Origin: Mesomycoplasma ovipneumoniae
Lineage (GTDB): Bacteria; Bacillota_I; Bacilli_A; Mycoplasmatales; Metamycoplasmataceae
Length of the DNA stretch: 64,000 nucleotides
Assembly: GCA_009756935.1 (NCBI GenBank)
Contig: VZDP01000002.1
Location: 325,586 to 389,585, forward strand
Reading direction: 5' to 3'
Shown: positions 1 through 12,063 of the stretch, one piece after another
Layout of the letters: each line of letters opens with the position of its first letter
Position numbering within the stretch: position 1 is the first letter of the stretch
Notes under the pieces: model-generated
What the model saw: the letters and a program-made list of their open reading frames with translations, nothing else
What the model was told of the DNA's origin: nothing
Database searches by the model: none
Program-made: the position numbers and the translations under genes

Positions 1-1836
1 GTCAGTTTCTCATGTTGAAATCTGACGGTTAAATTCTTGGTTAGCCTCGTCAAATTTAATACCACTAAAGGTTTTTATATCGGTTTTAGAAAAATCAAGG
101 TTAGGTGGATAGCCACCACGGCCACCAAAAACTCCTTGGAATACTCGCTGATTAATTTTTGATCCAAAGGCAATTTTTAGTCCTTCGTTAATTTTTTCAG
201 TGCTTCCTAGATCTTTTGTTCAACTTAGAGTGTCAAAACGAATTGAACCAGGCAGTTTTGCGCTAGGATTATAAAGATTTATACTTGCCTTATCAACAAA
301 GTCTCATTTAATAAAGTCAACATTTTTAAGCCCATTAGGATTAATAGCTCAAGTTCCGGTTTCTTTTTGTGTATTTGAATAGAGTGAGAGTTCACTAAGT
401 TTATGATTTTCTAATTTTGAAAGCGCCTCAAGTCCTTTGTTGTCTTCAACAAAAAGACGCAAGGAAGTAATTGATGCCGGCAGTTTTGAGATAATTTGTT
501 CAATTGTTTTGGTATAGTCACCTTTGACATTTTGAAGGACAACTTCTTTTAGGTCAGTTTGAGATGTAGCTAGAGTCTGAAGTATACTATCAAATTTTGC
601 TAAGGCAGTTGGATCTGAAGAATCTAGATAGAGTGATTTGAATTGGGTTAGACCGTTATTTCCGGCAGTGTTACCAGGATTTTTCTTGTATTGAATAAGG
701 CGAATAGCATTGGTGCCATTAGTAATACCGGCACTTGAGAGAGCTGAAGTAAAACTTGAATCATTTACATGTGAACTAGGATCATTTAGTCCGCCAGATC
801 AACCTTGGCGAGATAGGCTACTTAAAACTGTTGAGTCTTGATTTGGCCATGGGCTATCATAAGGCGCAATTCCTCTTGCATTATCAGCTTTAATTGCTTT
901 TTTAACGATGTTATTTCTAGGTTCTCATCCATCAGTATCTCTATCGGGAGTATAACCTTTTTCAAGCAGACCAATTTCTTCTTTAGTCAAGCGTCCTTGC
1001 TGAAAACGGGCTCTACGTTCAGAGTGGTACTTTAAATCGTATTGTTGGCGTTCAAGTTCGTATCTTTTTTGGTTAATTTGGTAGTTATAACTTTCATCTC
1101 AAACCTTAAGACGGTGGTTATATTCTTCTGTGCCTACCTCTTTTGAACCTGATCAGTAAACTGACTCGTGCTTCTGATTTTGCTGTCTTTGTAATTCTTG
1201 AATTTCAGCAGTGATTCTTGAAATATTTGAATTAGCAGTAGTTACATTAGTTGAAGCCCGAAATTGAAGGTTTTGGAGAGCTTGACCATATTTTCCTGTA
1301 TCAACTTGCTGATAAGAAGCTGCAGGAGTAGGAGCGGGCGGGGTAAAAGTAGGAGTTACCGGTCGGCTTTGGACTGCTGGAGTAGTAACTGTTTGAATTG
1401 TTCTTACTCTTTGGACCGGGCGAGGAGTTGGGCGGGCGATGGTTCGAATTGGGGTAACGATTGGTGAGATTGGTCTTGGTTTTGCTCTTGGTGTTGTCTG
1501 AGGAACTGGGTTGTCGATTTTCTTAAGAGTTGGGGGTTGGACAGTTTCAACTGGTTTTGGGACAACTATTTTTGGGCCTGGGCTTGGAACTGGCGCTTCA
1601 GGAAGATTTTGTTTTTTTGGTGGATTGATAAAATTTGTATTTGCCACAGGAGAAAAATTAACATCATTTGGGGTGTTTTTCAAAACTATTGAAGGGGATG
1701 ATGTTGAATAGGAAACTTCTAAAGGATCAAAAATACTACCCGAAAAAACATTCGGAATATAAGCTGCAGTGGCAACCGAAATTCCAAGCAATGAAAGGGC
1801 AATTATTTTTTTTCTTTTTGATAAATACAGTACCAT
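1..1836 (-). CDS. Putative immunoglobulin-blocking (MIB-like) surface protein, partial
   Basis: The gene reads from ATG at 1836 to the window edge, 612 codons without a stop under code 4; its 3' end is outside. A GGAGA ribosome site precedes the ATG. The N-terminus is a basic stretch (SKRKK) plus one hydrophobic segment, so a secreted or anchored protein. Residues about 65-175 are a Pro/Thr/Val-rich linker. The central part (for example RGIAPYDSPWPNQDS and DRDTDGWEPRNNIVKKA) looks like the mycoplasma MIB / protein M family, followed by leucine-rich-repeat-like segments (LPASITSLRLF, LSELSLYSN). MIB proteins bind antibody light chains and present them to the serine protease MIP. The usual MIP partner would lie left of position 1 and cannot be checked. 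Family call is by recall of sequence, not a search. Confidence 0.72.
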
Positions 1837-1949
1837 GATATCTCCTTTTGCAAATTACTTTGTTTTACTTATTTTATGTTTAGCTTATTCACTTAAATTA
1901 TAATATAAATTATAAAAAAGTGGTAGTAAAAAATCTTAAAAAAATAGGG

Positions 1950-3101
1950 TTAATTTTTTCAGTCTTGCTTTGATAAATATTGGTGAATTTTTTCAACACA
2001 GTCAGTCTTTTCAAAGCTAAGATCAAGATCATCGCGGCCAAAATGTCCATAAACTGCAAGATTTTTGTAAATTGGCTTTCACAGGCCAAGTTGACTAACT
2101 AAATTAGCAAGTCGAAGATCAAAAACATCTCTAATAATTTGACTAATTTGATCAGTGCTAAATTTAGGGTTTTTAACATAAGTAATATTAACTAAATCAG
2201 GAAATTCAGAACCAATTTGGTATGAGAGTTGAATTTCAATTTCATCTGCTAAATTAGCGGCAACTAGATTTTTTGCAATATAACGGGCAATATAAGCTCC
2301 ACTTCGATCAACTTTTGTATAGTCTTTTCCACTAAAAGCTCCACCGCCATGATGAGCTGCATCGCCGTAGGAGTCAATAATTATTTTTCGCCCAGTCAGA
2401 CCACTATCACCAATTGGACCGCCGATTGTAAATTCTCCAGCTTGATTAATGAAAGTTTTAAAATCAGAATTTAGACCATATTCTTTGGCGGTAGGTATCA
2501 TAATTTTATTTAATACAAAATCGCGAAAGTGGCTTTGGTCATAATTTTTCAAGTGCTGAATTGACATTAACATTTTAGTTATTTTTGGTTGGCTGTTTTG
2601 ATCATAGACAACTTCGACTTGCGATTTCATGTCAGCAAGGGCTTCTAAAAACTGGCCATTTTTACGGTAAAATTCAGCTTTTTGAACCAAAGTGTGTGCA
2701 AGACTTTGACCAAGAGGCATAAAATTTTTAGTCTCATTAGTGGCAAAACCATAAACAATCGACTGATCACCAGCACCAAGGCTATTTTGCGAACGATTTA
2801 CAAGACTAGAAATTTCTTTTGACTGGTTATTTACATTCGAAATTATTGTAAAATCATTTTCGGTATAGCCAATTTCAAATAAAATTTCCCAAGCAGTTTT
2901 GACAAAATCAACATAGCCAGTTGTCGAAATTTCACCGCCGATAATAATAAGTCGATTTGAAGCCATCACTTCAATTGCCACCCGCGAGTTTTCATCTTGA
3001 GCTAAAAGTTTATCAAGAATTGAGTCAGCAATTTGGTCACAAATTTTATCAGGATGACCTTTTCCAACAGATTCGGCGACTGAAATTTTCGATATTTTCA
3101 T
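1950..3101 (-). CDS. metK: S-adenosylmethionine synthetase
   Basis: 383 aa, normal length for MetK. It makes AdoMet from methionine and ATP, the methyl donor for the DNA methylases in this window. N-terminal motif [21 protein letters not shown], glycine-rich [12 protein letters not shown], phosphate-loop [16 protein letters not shown] and C-terminal [14 protein letters not shown] are all visible. The reading frame crosses two TGA Trp codons (2079-2081 and one near the end) and stops at TAA 1950-1952. It lies 36 bp downstream of the ABC ATPase and 113 bp upstream of the MIB-like gene, all on the minus strand. Confidence 0.97.
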
Positions 3102-3136
3102 TTTTTTCCTTTGGTTGTAAAATTAATAGCTAAAAA

Positions 3137-4033
3137 TTAGGTAGTTTTTTGTTTTGCTTGCAGAAATTCTTCAAAAGAGAGTGATTTTTGCCGTTTTGTT
3201 GTCAGTTTTCCGTTATTTATTTTGATAATTAAATCAGCCAAAGGTTCCATTTGGGGATCATGAGAAACCATGACAATTGTTGTTTTATATTTTTTATTAA
3301 TGTATTTAAGAATTCTTAAAACTATATTTGTGTTATTTTCATCAAGAGCACCGGTTGGTTCATCAGCGAAAATTATTTTTGCATTTTTAACAAGTGCCCT
3401 TAATATTGAAATTCGCTGTTGTTGACCACCGGACATTTGTGATGGGAATTTAAATTTTATATCATCTAGTTCAAATTCAGTAAATAAATCCTGGATATCC
3501 AAAAGTTTTGTTTTATCACCTTGAAGATAAGCACCAACTTGAACATTATCATACCCATTTATATTCCCTAGAAGATTATATGATTGGAAAATAAATGAAA
3601 CTTTTTGACGACGGAATTTTGTAAGCTCTGAATTTTTAAGGTAGGCTAAATTAACCGAATCAACAACTATATCCCCCTCAGTTGCCCTATCAAGACCTGA
3701 CATTAAATTCAATATTGTTGACTTTCCTGATCCGGATTTACCATTTAAAATAGCAAAATCACCCTCGGCGATACTAAAACTAATATCTGAAAAAACTTTT
3801 GTAACAACAGAGCCAAAAAGATAATATTTTGATACATTTTTAAAATCTATTATCGAACCAGGTAAGTTAGCGTCTTGAATTTTACCAACTTTAACTCGTG
3901 GAGTATCGTTTGCTCAGCGAATTAATTTTAATTGCTTAGCTGATAAATTTTCTGATTCAGTTTCTTTAATTATTTTTAAGGCTTGTGTTTGTCTTTCAAC
4001 TTTTTTTGCCTTTGAAAAAAAACTTAATGACAT
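3137..4033 (-). CDS. ABC transporter ATP-binding protein (LolD/MacB-type), no adjacent permease
   Basis: 298 aa. Start chosen at ATG 4031-4033, 8 nt after a clear AGGAG. The first 60 residues are a basic extension before the nucleotide-binding domain. Walker A LNGKSGSGKST near residue 100, Q-loop SFIFQSYNLLG, signature MSGGQQQR, Walker B IIFADEPTGALDE and H-loop VSHD are present. This domain type normally pairs with FtsX-like permeases in export or lipoprotein release. No permease gene is adjacent, so the partner must be encoded elsewhere or the product acts in another complex. A -10 TATAAT reading toward it lies at 4099-4104 on the minus strand. Confidence 0.9.
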
Positions 4034-4396
4034 AATTACTCCTGTAACTGCTAGTTCAACTAGTTTTTATAATATATTTTAACTTTTACATTAAAGGCTA
4101 AATTATAATACAAAACTTAAATTTTAAAATATTTTTTAAAATTTAATGCAAAAAATAAAAGCTATTGAACTAAAATTAAAAAAATGAATTTTACATGAGT
4201 AAAAAACAAGGCATGCCAGGAATAAAACTAATTTTAATTCTTAATCTGTTTCATCTTTAATCTGGCAAGATAATTAAGTATTGATATTATACCAGAAAAA
4301 TTTAAAACTTGGTAATAATTTTTTTTCTTTTTTTAATTGTTTTTTAAGGTAAAATTTACTTAATTAAATAGCAAATAAAATAAAATGGAGGCTAAA
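4034..4396. promoter_or_regulatory. Divergent intergenic region between ABC ATPase and azoreductase
   Basis: No gene is visible here. It contains the leader of the ABC gene (minus, TATAAT at 4099-4104, AGGAG just before the start) and, on the plus strand, an AT-rich leader with a weak -10-like TAAAAT near 4352 and a strong GGAGG at 4386-4390 before ATG 4397. Promoter assignments rest on motif inspection only. Confidence 0.4.
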
Positions 4397-4981
4397 ATGA
4401 CAGAGGTTTTATATATAAAGTCACATTTAAACCAAAATTCAACTTCTAACAATGTTGCAAAACTTTTTATTGAACATTATAAAGAGCAAAATCCTGATGC
4501 AATTATTAGTGAATTTGATCTTAATGATTATAAAGTCGGACAAATTTCCCTAAATTCAGAAAATTTTTCAAGTTTTTGAAAAGATGTTGATGCTGATTTT
4601 TGAATTGAAAAGCTAAAACAAGCCAAAAAAGTAATTATTTCATCACCGATAATAAATTGAGGCTATTCAGCCCAAATTAAAAATTTTTTTGATGCAGTTT
4701 GTCTTGCTGATCGTACATTTTCTTATAAATATTCAAAAAAAGGTGGAGCAATTGGTCTTCTTGATAATATTGAAAATGTCCAAATTATACTAAGCTCACA
4801 TTCAAAACAAGAAGAACTACCAAGTCCAAATCCAGCTGAGACAATCATTGGTACTTTTAATTTTCTTGGTGCTAAAAAAATTAGTAATCCCCTTATTATT
4901 GAACAGTCTTATAAATATAAAGAAAATGGCTTTGATGAGACTCTCGTAAGTCAAATCAAAGAGACAGCTAAAAGTTTTTAA
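4397..4981 (+). CDS. FMN-dependent NADH-azoreductase / NAD(P)H-quinone oxidoreductase, copy 1
   Basis: 194 aa flavodoxin-fold protein of the AcpD/AzoR family, which reduces quinones or azo compounds with NAD(P)H. ATG 4397 was preferred to the in-frame 4385 start because GGAGG sits between the two. Motifs: N-terminal phosphate-binding region KSHLNQNSTSN, central SSPIINWGYSAQIKNFFDAV, TFSYKYSKKGGAIGLLDN, and a C-terminal GTFNFLGAKKI segment. Trp residues are TGA-encoded, which hides the full gene from a standard-code scan. A second, diverged copy follows 22 bp downstream, so the two are a tandem duplication in one operon. Confidence 0.88.
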
Positions 4982-5003
4982 AATAAATAAAAATAGGAAA
5001 ATT

Positions 5004-5609
5004 ATGAATATTCTAGTTTTAAAGTCATCAGTTAATGAAAGAAAAGGATCTTATTCTTCGACTCTTTCAGATCTTTTTGTTAAATTTTACCGCGAATTTA
5101 ATCCGCAATCTCAAATTGAAGTTCTTGATCTAAATAAATTTGAGATTGCAAACATTAATTTAACAGAAAAAAATTTTTCAGATGGTAGTTTTTACCAAAA
5201 TGCACAAGCAGAGTTTTGAATTGATAAATTAAAAAAAGTAGATAAAGTTGTTTTTTCAACTTCAATGACAAATTTTAACTATTCAGCCACAACCAAAAAC
5301 TTTTTTGATGCAATTACAATCCCAAATCAAACCTTTAGTCTTAATAAAGAAACTGGCGAGTATCACGGATTATTAGATAATATAAAAAATGTACAAATTC
5401 TTACAGCCCAAGGAGCCCCAATTGGTTGATATCCATTTGGAAATCATACTGCCTTAATTAAACAAATTTTTGAATTTTTAGGTGCTAAAATTGTCTCAAG
5501 CCCTTTTGTTCTTGCTGGAACAAAAGTTGCGCCAGCAAATCAACTATCAATTAGCGATTTTGTTGAACAACATCGTGATGAAATTAAAAAATTAGCACAA
5601 AATTTTTAA
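5004..5609 (+). CDS. FMN-dependent NADH-azoreductase, copy 2
   Basis: 201 aa, homologous along its length to the gene just upstream: KSSVNERKGSYSSTLSD at the N-terminus, STSMTNFNYSATTKNFFDAI in the middle, and a GLLDN loop followed by VQILTAQGAP. ATG 5004 follows a weak AGG at 4996. The pair probably arose by tandem duplication and then diverged in the loop that frames the flavin. Substrate cannot be told from sequence. Confidence 0.87.
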
Positions 5610-5666
5610 AATATAGAAAAACAAGTATAATTTTATAATTGATTTAAAAAAATTATAAGGACTAAC

Positions 5667-5891
5667 ATGAAAAAAAATATCCATCCTGTTCAACACGATT
5701 TAGCTCTAACTTGTTCAACTTGTAATTCAGAATTTACTATCAAAACAGTAGTTGATAAATTTACAATCGATATTTGTTCTGGTTGCCATCCTCAGTTTAC
5801 TGGTGATAGATCACTTAGTCGAACTACCGGAAGAATTGAAAGATTTCGTCGAATGGCAGCAAAAGCGCAAAAAAATCCTGTAAAAAAATAG
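5667..5891 (+). CDS. rpmE: 50S ribosomal protein L31
   Basis: 74 aa. The zinc-type pattern CSTC near residues 16-19 and CSGCHPQFTG near 37-46 identifies L31, a small protein of the large ribosomal subunit. Start ATG follows AAGGAC; a -10 TATAAT lies at about 5627-5632. The next gene (Dps-like) begins 15 bp after the stop, so they are likely cotranscribed. Confidence 0.96.
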   Translation: MKKNIHPVQHDLALTCSTCNSEFTIKTVVDKFTIDICSGCHPQFTGDRSLSRTTGRIERFRRMAAKAQKNPVKK

Positions 5892-5906
5892 TCAATAATT
5901 TTAAAT

Positions 5907-6344
5907 ATGATTACAAAATTAAATAAATTACAAGCAAATCTAACTGTTTTGTATACTAATTTAAAAAATTTTCATTGAAACCTACAAGATGTAGATTTTT
6001 TAGTTATTCATAAATATACAGACAAATTAGCAAAAAAAACAATTGAATTTATTGACCAAGTAGCTGAAAAAATCCGTTCATTAGGACAAGTTGCAATTTC
6101 AAGTTTTGATGAAATTAGTCAAAATTCAGATTTAGAAATATTTAATTCAAAAATTTGAACTTCTGAAATAGCTCTTGAAAAAATTGGCAAACAAATCAAG
6201 CTAATTCTTGAAGTTTGCAAAAATATCCAACAAGACGAGTCAAATTTTGAAATTCAACATTTAATTTTCCCGTTAATTGATGAACTAGTTCTTTATTATC
6301 ATAAAGAACTTTGAATAATTCATGCACAAAAATCAAATAATTAA
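5907..6344 (+). CDS. Dps / ferritin-like DNA-protection protein
   Basis: 145 aa. It is missed by standard-code ORF finding because of early TGA Trp codons (FHW at residues 24-26 and others). The N-terminal half carries the Dps ferroxidase signature: LKNFHWNLQD, then VIHKYTDKL with I-D-Q-V-AEKIRSLG, which are the His/Asp/Glu ligands of helix A and B. Length is close to the usual 150-180 aa. Dps proteins form dodecamers that oxidise and store iron and protect DNA. The last 23 bp overlap the start of the pseudouridine synthase gene, so the two are translationally coupled. Confidence 0.82.
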
Positions 6345-7236
6345 TCTTATTTATGATTCAGAACCAATAAGAATTGATGTTTTAGTTGCTAAATTAACTA
6401 ATTCTTCCCGGGCTATTGCTCAAAATTTAATTTCAAATAAAAAAGTTTTAATTGATAATATTGTAACTTCTAAAAAAAATTTACTTGTAAAATCTGGTCA
6501 AAGTATTATGATCATAAATGATTATACAAGTCCACAACCATCATTAAAAGCTGCTAAAATTGATTTTGAAATTATTTTTGAAGATGAAGATATTCTTTTA
6601 ATCAATAAGCCAAAAAATTTAGTTGTTCATCCTGGTGTTGGTAATTGAGACGGAACACTTGTAAATGGGATTATTAATTTTTTAAAAAATAATCTCAGTG
6701 ATCTTGATAAAGTTCGACCAGGAATTATCCATCGACTTGATAAAGATACAAGTGGCCTTATTTTAGTAGCTAAAAATGCAAAATCCCATTCATATTTTGC
6801 CAATCAATTGGCAAAAAGACAAATTCAAAGATTTTATAAAGCAATAGTGGTTGGGAAAATACCTCATAAATTTATTAAAATAAATTTACCAATTGCTCGT
6901 GATCCTAAAAATCCCTTAAAAAAGACGGTTAGTTATTTTAATTCTAAACAAGCAATAACTAATGTTGAATTAATTAAGCATTTTGTTTACAAAAACCAAA
7001 ATTTTAGCCTAATAAAATGCCAACTTGAGACTGGTAGAACTCACCAAATTCGCTTACATCTTGCTCATATAGGTTTTCCTGTTTATGGTGATCCAATTTA
7101 TGGAACCAAAGTCGATAATTTAGGCCAAAGATTGCATGCTTACAAATTAATTTTTAGACATATTGACGGAAAAGAACTTGAATTTAGCATTGATCTGCCA
7201 AAGGAATTTATGATCGCCTTCAATGAACAACTCTAA
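6322..7236 (+). CDS. RluD-family 23S rRNA pseudouridine synthase
   Basis: 304 aa. N-terminal S4-like domain (IRIDVLVAKLTNSSRAIAQNLI), then the catalytic domain with IINKPKNLVVHPG-type entry motif and the RluA/RluD signature GIIHRLDKDTSGL around residue 135, where Asp is the catalytic residue. C-terminal ETGRTHQIRLHLAHIGFPVYGD matches the family. One TGA Trp at 6646-6648. The start overlaps the dps-like gene by 23 bp. Which uridine it modifies (RluD or RluA/C class) cannot be fixed from sequence. Confidence 0.92.
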
Positions 7237-7239
7237 AAT

Positions 7240-7775
7240 TTTCCTGAGGTTCCCCGTTTGATGAAATAACTTTAAAAAGTGTCCGATTTTTTGGGCACTT
7301 TTTTAGTTTAAAACGACGGCAAAAACCATAAAAAAATACAACTACTACTTAAACTCAATGCAAATAGAAAACTCGTTTTTATTTGCATTGAGCCTAAAAA
7401 AACATATGAAGTTTTGAAAGAACAAAAACAAAAAGCCATAAATTTAAAGATTTCTAAACGGGTAAATTTAAGGCATCCCATCATATTTAAAAAATATAAT
7501 GGATAAATCGCATTTTCTACTTTTGTATGGCAAAAAACATAATTAATTCCCCCCCTTAATTCAATATCAAATTTATTAATTATTCTTAGTGAGGTTTATT
7601 ATAACATAATTTTATTTTAGACCAAACATTTTTTTTTTTTTTTTTCAAAAGGTTAATTTCAAAACTATAAAAATTAAGGTTTTAGCCTCAAAAAACCCGG
7701 ATTTACGGGTATTTTTGCATATTTACATTCACTAAAAGTGAATTTTTGCCATCAAACTGTCAAACTCAGGAGTTA
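7240..7775 (-). repeat. Repeat R, copy 1: MITE-like element with promoter (downstream flank of R-M cassette 1)
   Basis: About 535 bp, read on the minus strand. Order: imperfect 22-bp terminal inverted sequence (7753-7775), a CCCGTAAATCCGGG-T6 terminator hairpin near 7695-7710, poly-A of 17 (7629-7645 as T), -35 TTGGTC (7620-7625), 16-nt spacer, -10 TATAAT (7598-7603), leader with a G7 Shine-Dalgarno, start-stop ORF MFFAIQK, hairpin CCATTATATTT / AAATATGATGG, a long stem pairing CTCAATGCAAATA with TATTTGCATTGAG, then a terminator AGTGYCC..GGRCACT near 7276-7306 and the other terminal repeat (7243-7266). It runs convergent to the pseudouridine synthase gene. Confidence 0.8.
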
Positions 7776-7858
7776 AAAATTTAGGCTGATCTAACTAATT
7801 TTTTTAGATTTTTGCTCTAAAAAATAAAGAAAATTAAAAAATAAATTCAAACAAAAAA

Positions 7859-7884
7859 GCCAACACCTTAGTGTTAGCTTTTTT
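7859..7884 (-). terminator. Rho-independent terminator of R-M cassette 1
   Basis: Stem GCTAACAC / GTGTTGGC with a TAAG loop followed by T6 on the minus strand, about 120 bp after the R-M stop codon. It is flanked by T runs on both sides, so it could work in both directions. The stretch 7885-8001 holds no gene. Confidence 0.75.
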
Positions 7885-8001
7885 TGTCATGGTTCAGGCC
7901 GCACAATTAATTTTTACCTTAATTTGTGTTATGTTTGAACTTCAATCAAGCATAATGATTTCAATATATCATTATCTCTGTTCAGCATTCAATTTCTCCT
8001 C

Positions 8002-11000
8002 TTACATATCCTTAATTGATTTTTTTATATGTTGTCTTTCTTCTATTGACAAGTTATATTTATCAAAAAGTTGTTCATCGATTTCTACAATAGATTTTGT
8101 CCAATCTATATCTGATTTTTCTGTAAAATCTTGCATTGGAATCTTAGACCAAGTTTCTTTTGTTTTATTATTTTGAGTTGTCTTTTTTAACCCTAACATT
8201 AATCTTGCAAATTTTGATTTTATATATTTCAATAATGCCTCTGCTTCTTGTTCTGTTTTAAATTTACCTAGCGAAATAAATGTTTGGGTGTAGCCGATTA
8301 CGGGGTAGCCGATTACTGGTGTAGATAAAACTTCTCCTAATGCACCACTTCCATTTGCCGCGGGAACAAAAACCTTATAAAATTCAAAATTATCATGTGG
8401 TTCAAGATATTTTTTATGCATCCACATATATGTTCTTTTATTAGAAACTCTTCCATATATTTGAACTGAATTATTAAATCTATGTTCTTTGAATAATTCA
8501 TTATAATCTTTAAATGCTGATGATGTAATTCTCTTTTCTTTTTTTATAATATTCTCTAATTTAGGAAAATCACCAAAAACATTTTTAAGATTAAATTTAT
8601 TTTGAACATACATAAGAGAACTAATATTATCCTCAAAATTGTTGCTTTTTATTTTGACTTTCTCATATATTTCTCTCAGAATATTACTTGAGACAAACAT
8701 TTCTATTGGTTCATAAATAAGGTTTTGATTTCGAGATGTTATAGCAACACCACCTTTTATATCAACATGTTCAAAAATATCTGTCGATTTAGCAGCATAT
8801 CTTTCCACCTTAAAATGCTGATCGTTCAACATTTTATTATTCCAAATAGTAGGCGTAGAACCGACATTATTCAGAAATCTTGCAGGGGTAACAAAAATAC
8901 ATATATCGGAAATAGAATACCCCATTTCCATAAACAAATTGTATATTGAATCATCTCTATTTCTCAAAGAATTATTTTCTTGATATGGAGGATTTCCTAT
9001 TACTGATCCAAAATCCACTTTTTTATCACCTGCCTTTACTTCATCTTGTAATGTTATGTTGCTAAATTTTTTATTTTGTTTTAATATCCCACTTATTTTC
9101 TCATAATCAACTTCATCTTTGTCATTTTTTACCTTAATCAAATCATAGGCATTAAACTTTGTTGCTATATTTTCAGCGTTTAAGTCCAAAATTTCATAAA
9201 ATCTTCTTGTAAATTCGTATGCAATAGATGATGTTGGAATAGAGCAAATAATATCTTTTACATCTTCATGCAAATACCCAAGTTCGGATGTCAATCTCTT
9301 ATATAAAGCAACCGCGTATTCTCCAGATTTGCTTGCAATATCTAAAAGCTTATCTTGATTAGATACAATCTCTTTTAAAGATTCTTCAGGTAATAAACCA
9401 ACCATTTCATCACACACATTAGATGGTGTAATAACCTCTGATTCAGACATTCTACTAAATTTTTTGATAGATCTCAGCGCTCTTGTCAGAGGCGGAACCG
9501 TTTCATCACAAGCAAGCATTGATATATTTTGTATTTTATAATCAAGTCTGCTACGCTTAAACGGATCCATTGACTTGCTTATCTTTTGAATGATAGCTTT
9601 ATCCAAAAACAAATTTTTAGATAAGCTAATATTTTCATCTTTTTCAAGCAAGCTTAAAATATCATCAAGTGAAGCTACTCTATCCTTAGTTAAAAAAGAA
9701 AAGAACAAAATCCTCTGGTAATATGTTTTAATCTGGGCTTCTAATTTGGCTAATTCTTTATCGCTTTTTTCTTCGGTATAATTATTATTCTCTGGTTTAT
9801 CTTGTTTTTGTTCAGATTTTTCGGCTTTTTCAGCAGCTTCATCAATATCAAGTTCATCACCTTGACCTTGGTTTGGAACTATTGTCAGACCTTGCTTAGA
9901 ATTAAATTCAGCTTGCTGTTCAATGGCTTTTCTAATATCATAATCTTTTAAAATTGAAAAATCTATTGGTATATCCAAAACTTCATCTAATACACTTCTT
10001 TGATTGTTATATTCGCTGATTGCCTCTAATATATTAGTCGCATCCACCTTTTTAATTTTATTATGATTCATCATAATAACCGGAGATATTCTAAGCTCTT
10101 CGGCAATTCTTTCTTTTAATTTGCTATTTCCATTTTCTTCTGTATTTACGTTATAAATCAGTGATTTTTGTTCCTGCATTCTAAACAACCTGTCTGGATC
10201 AAAATCAACGAGTAGAGTTTGGGGTTTTAGATTTTCTTTTATAACACCACTGGCACTAGACAATGTTCTAACATATTGATTTTGTAGTCTAAAAATAGCC
10301 TGATCATATTCTTGTGGAGAAGATGTATCTTTAAAATAAAGCATTGTATCCCATTGCTCAACAGTAGAACCAGTAAGCATTCTGTTAACTGTTAGAGTTA
10401 TTGTCTTTTTATTTAAATCTTCACATTGCTTTATTTTATTTTTTATATCACTTGGTTTTTTGTATATCTTTCCTGCATCAACTCCTGAGATATTTATGAT
10501 TTCGTAGTCACCAAGATTTTTAAAGATATCTTTTTTAGTACTTAAAAGCTCTTCCATAGCATCGCAAGAGGCACAATATGGAAGCACCATTACCATGTGA
10601 CGGCACATCTTACCTTTTTTGATTTTGTCATAATCTAAAAAACCAAGTAAATTCTCATCTTCTTTGCTGCCATCTATAACCTGAAGCAAATCTAATATTT
10701 CAGTCTCGTTTATGAATTTCTTATGTCCATTATTTACTGTATCTTTTTTTATTGACTCGGGCTCAAATAGTTTGGAAAAAGCAAATGTAACTCCACTTCT
10801 TTTAAGAGCTTCCATTTTATCACGGGAAGACTTATTGGGATTAAATGCAAATCTAACCATTTGAGGAAAACCATAATATGGATTGTCCCATTCGTTTATA
10901 TCATCCTTATTAAGATTATTTTTATCCCATTCTTCTTGTTCTTTGACTATATCTGAGAATTGTACAAACGAAATAATATCCTCTTTTTCAAACTCGCTTC

Positions 11001-12063
11001 CCATTGAAATACGATAAGGTGTTCCAGATAGATGTAGTCTAATTCTTGCATTTATTTGTTTTAGTTCTTCCTCTGCTACATTTACATCAATATTCTCATC
11101 ATCAAGTTTATTAATATTGGTCTTGTCAGATTTTTCATACCCTGCATTTTCTAAAATTTTTCCAAAAGATTCTGCTCTTGCTCCGAAATGAGTTTCATCA
11201 ATAATAAGCAAATCAATCTGTTCACTAAAAAGTTCTTTATGCTTATCTTTAATTGCATTACCCTGTAAATCCTGCAAGGTTAAAAATATTACAACTTTTT
11301 TATTTTCTTCCCTGTTTGCCTTAATGGCATTTTCACTTGAATCTAGATCATAAGCTTCTAGGAACACATACTCCCAAAAGTTGCCTGCTCCTTCAACAGT
11401 TTTTTTCCATTCATCTTTTACATCAGCTTTTGCCGATACTACCAAAACGATATTTGCAGAGATTTCTAATGCACAGCAAAGAGAAGTAAAAGACTTTCCA
11501 AAACGCATAACGGCATACATAAGCAGGTTTCTTCTACCATTCTTTACAGCCCTAATAAAGCTATCTACAGCTGATTGTTGATTTGGTCTTAAAGTCCAGT
11601 TTTCTCCTCTTTGATAATGAAAAGTCTGTGGAAGCCTATTCTTCGAACTATAATATTCATATTTACTTGAATTTGCGTGATAGTTTTCTTTTATATCTTT
11701 AATAGCATTATTAATATCATTTATTTCTGTCTCCTTAAAAAATTCTCTACTGTAATAAAGTCCATCTTCCAATTCTTCTGGTTTTAGTCTTTTCTTATTT
11801 AAATCATTTTCAAGGTATTGATGAATAGCATAATCTCTAAAATAAGTTTCTCCATCAATAATAGTTTTATTTTCATATTGTTTTTCAAGATCGGGGAAAA
11901 ATACTCTTCACTCGTTTAATCTTTGTGATACTGGTCTATATGTGTCACCAACCTTTAAATAATTTGGCACTGTGTTTGTTGTAAAAGCATATATATGTGG
12001 ATCTACACGTCCTATTATAATTCTATCAAGCACATCGATTGCTTCTATTTTTGTTTTTTCCAT
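8002..12063 (-). CDS. GIY-YIG nuclease - SF2 helicase - N6-adenine methylase fusion (R-M protein)
   Basis: 1353 aa. Start ATG 12061-12063 overlaps the upstream methylase-like gene by 19 nt. Domains in order: GIY-YIG/T5orf172-like nuclease at 20-75 (HIYAF at 23-27, YLKVG at 35-39, Arg43/Arg48); SF2 helicase with Walker A RFGKSF near 187-192, DETH near 289 and motif VI QAIFRLQNQ near 588; acidic charged linker near 735-775; gamma-type methylase with TPSNV, motif I LLDIASKSGEYA near 905 and catalytic NPPY near 1024; then a C-terminal region that may read the target. This resembles single-chain Type IIG/ISP enzymes but with GIY-YIG instead of a PD-ExK nuclease. Ten Trp codons are TGG and only one TGA (11908-11910), unlike native genes, so recent transfer is likely. 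Specificity unknown. Confidence 0.85.

Noticed and set aside
4385..4396. ATG 4385 as start of azoreductase copy 1
   Set aside because: The ribosome site GGAGG lies after it and before ATG 4397.
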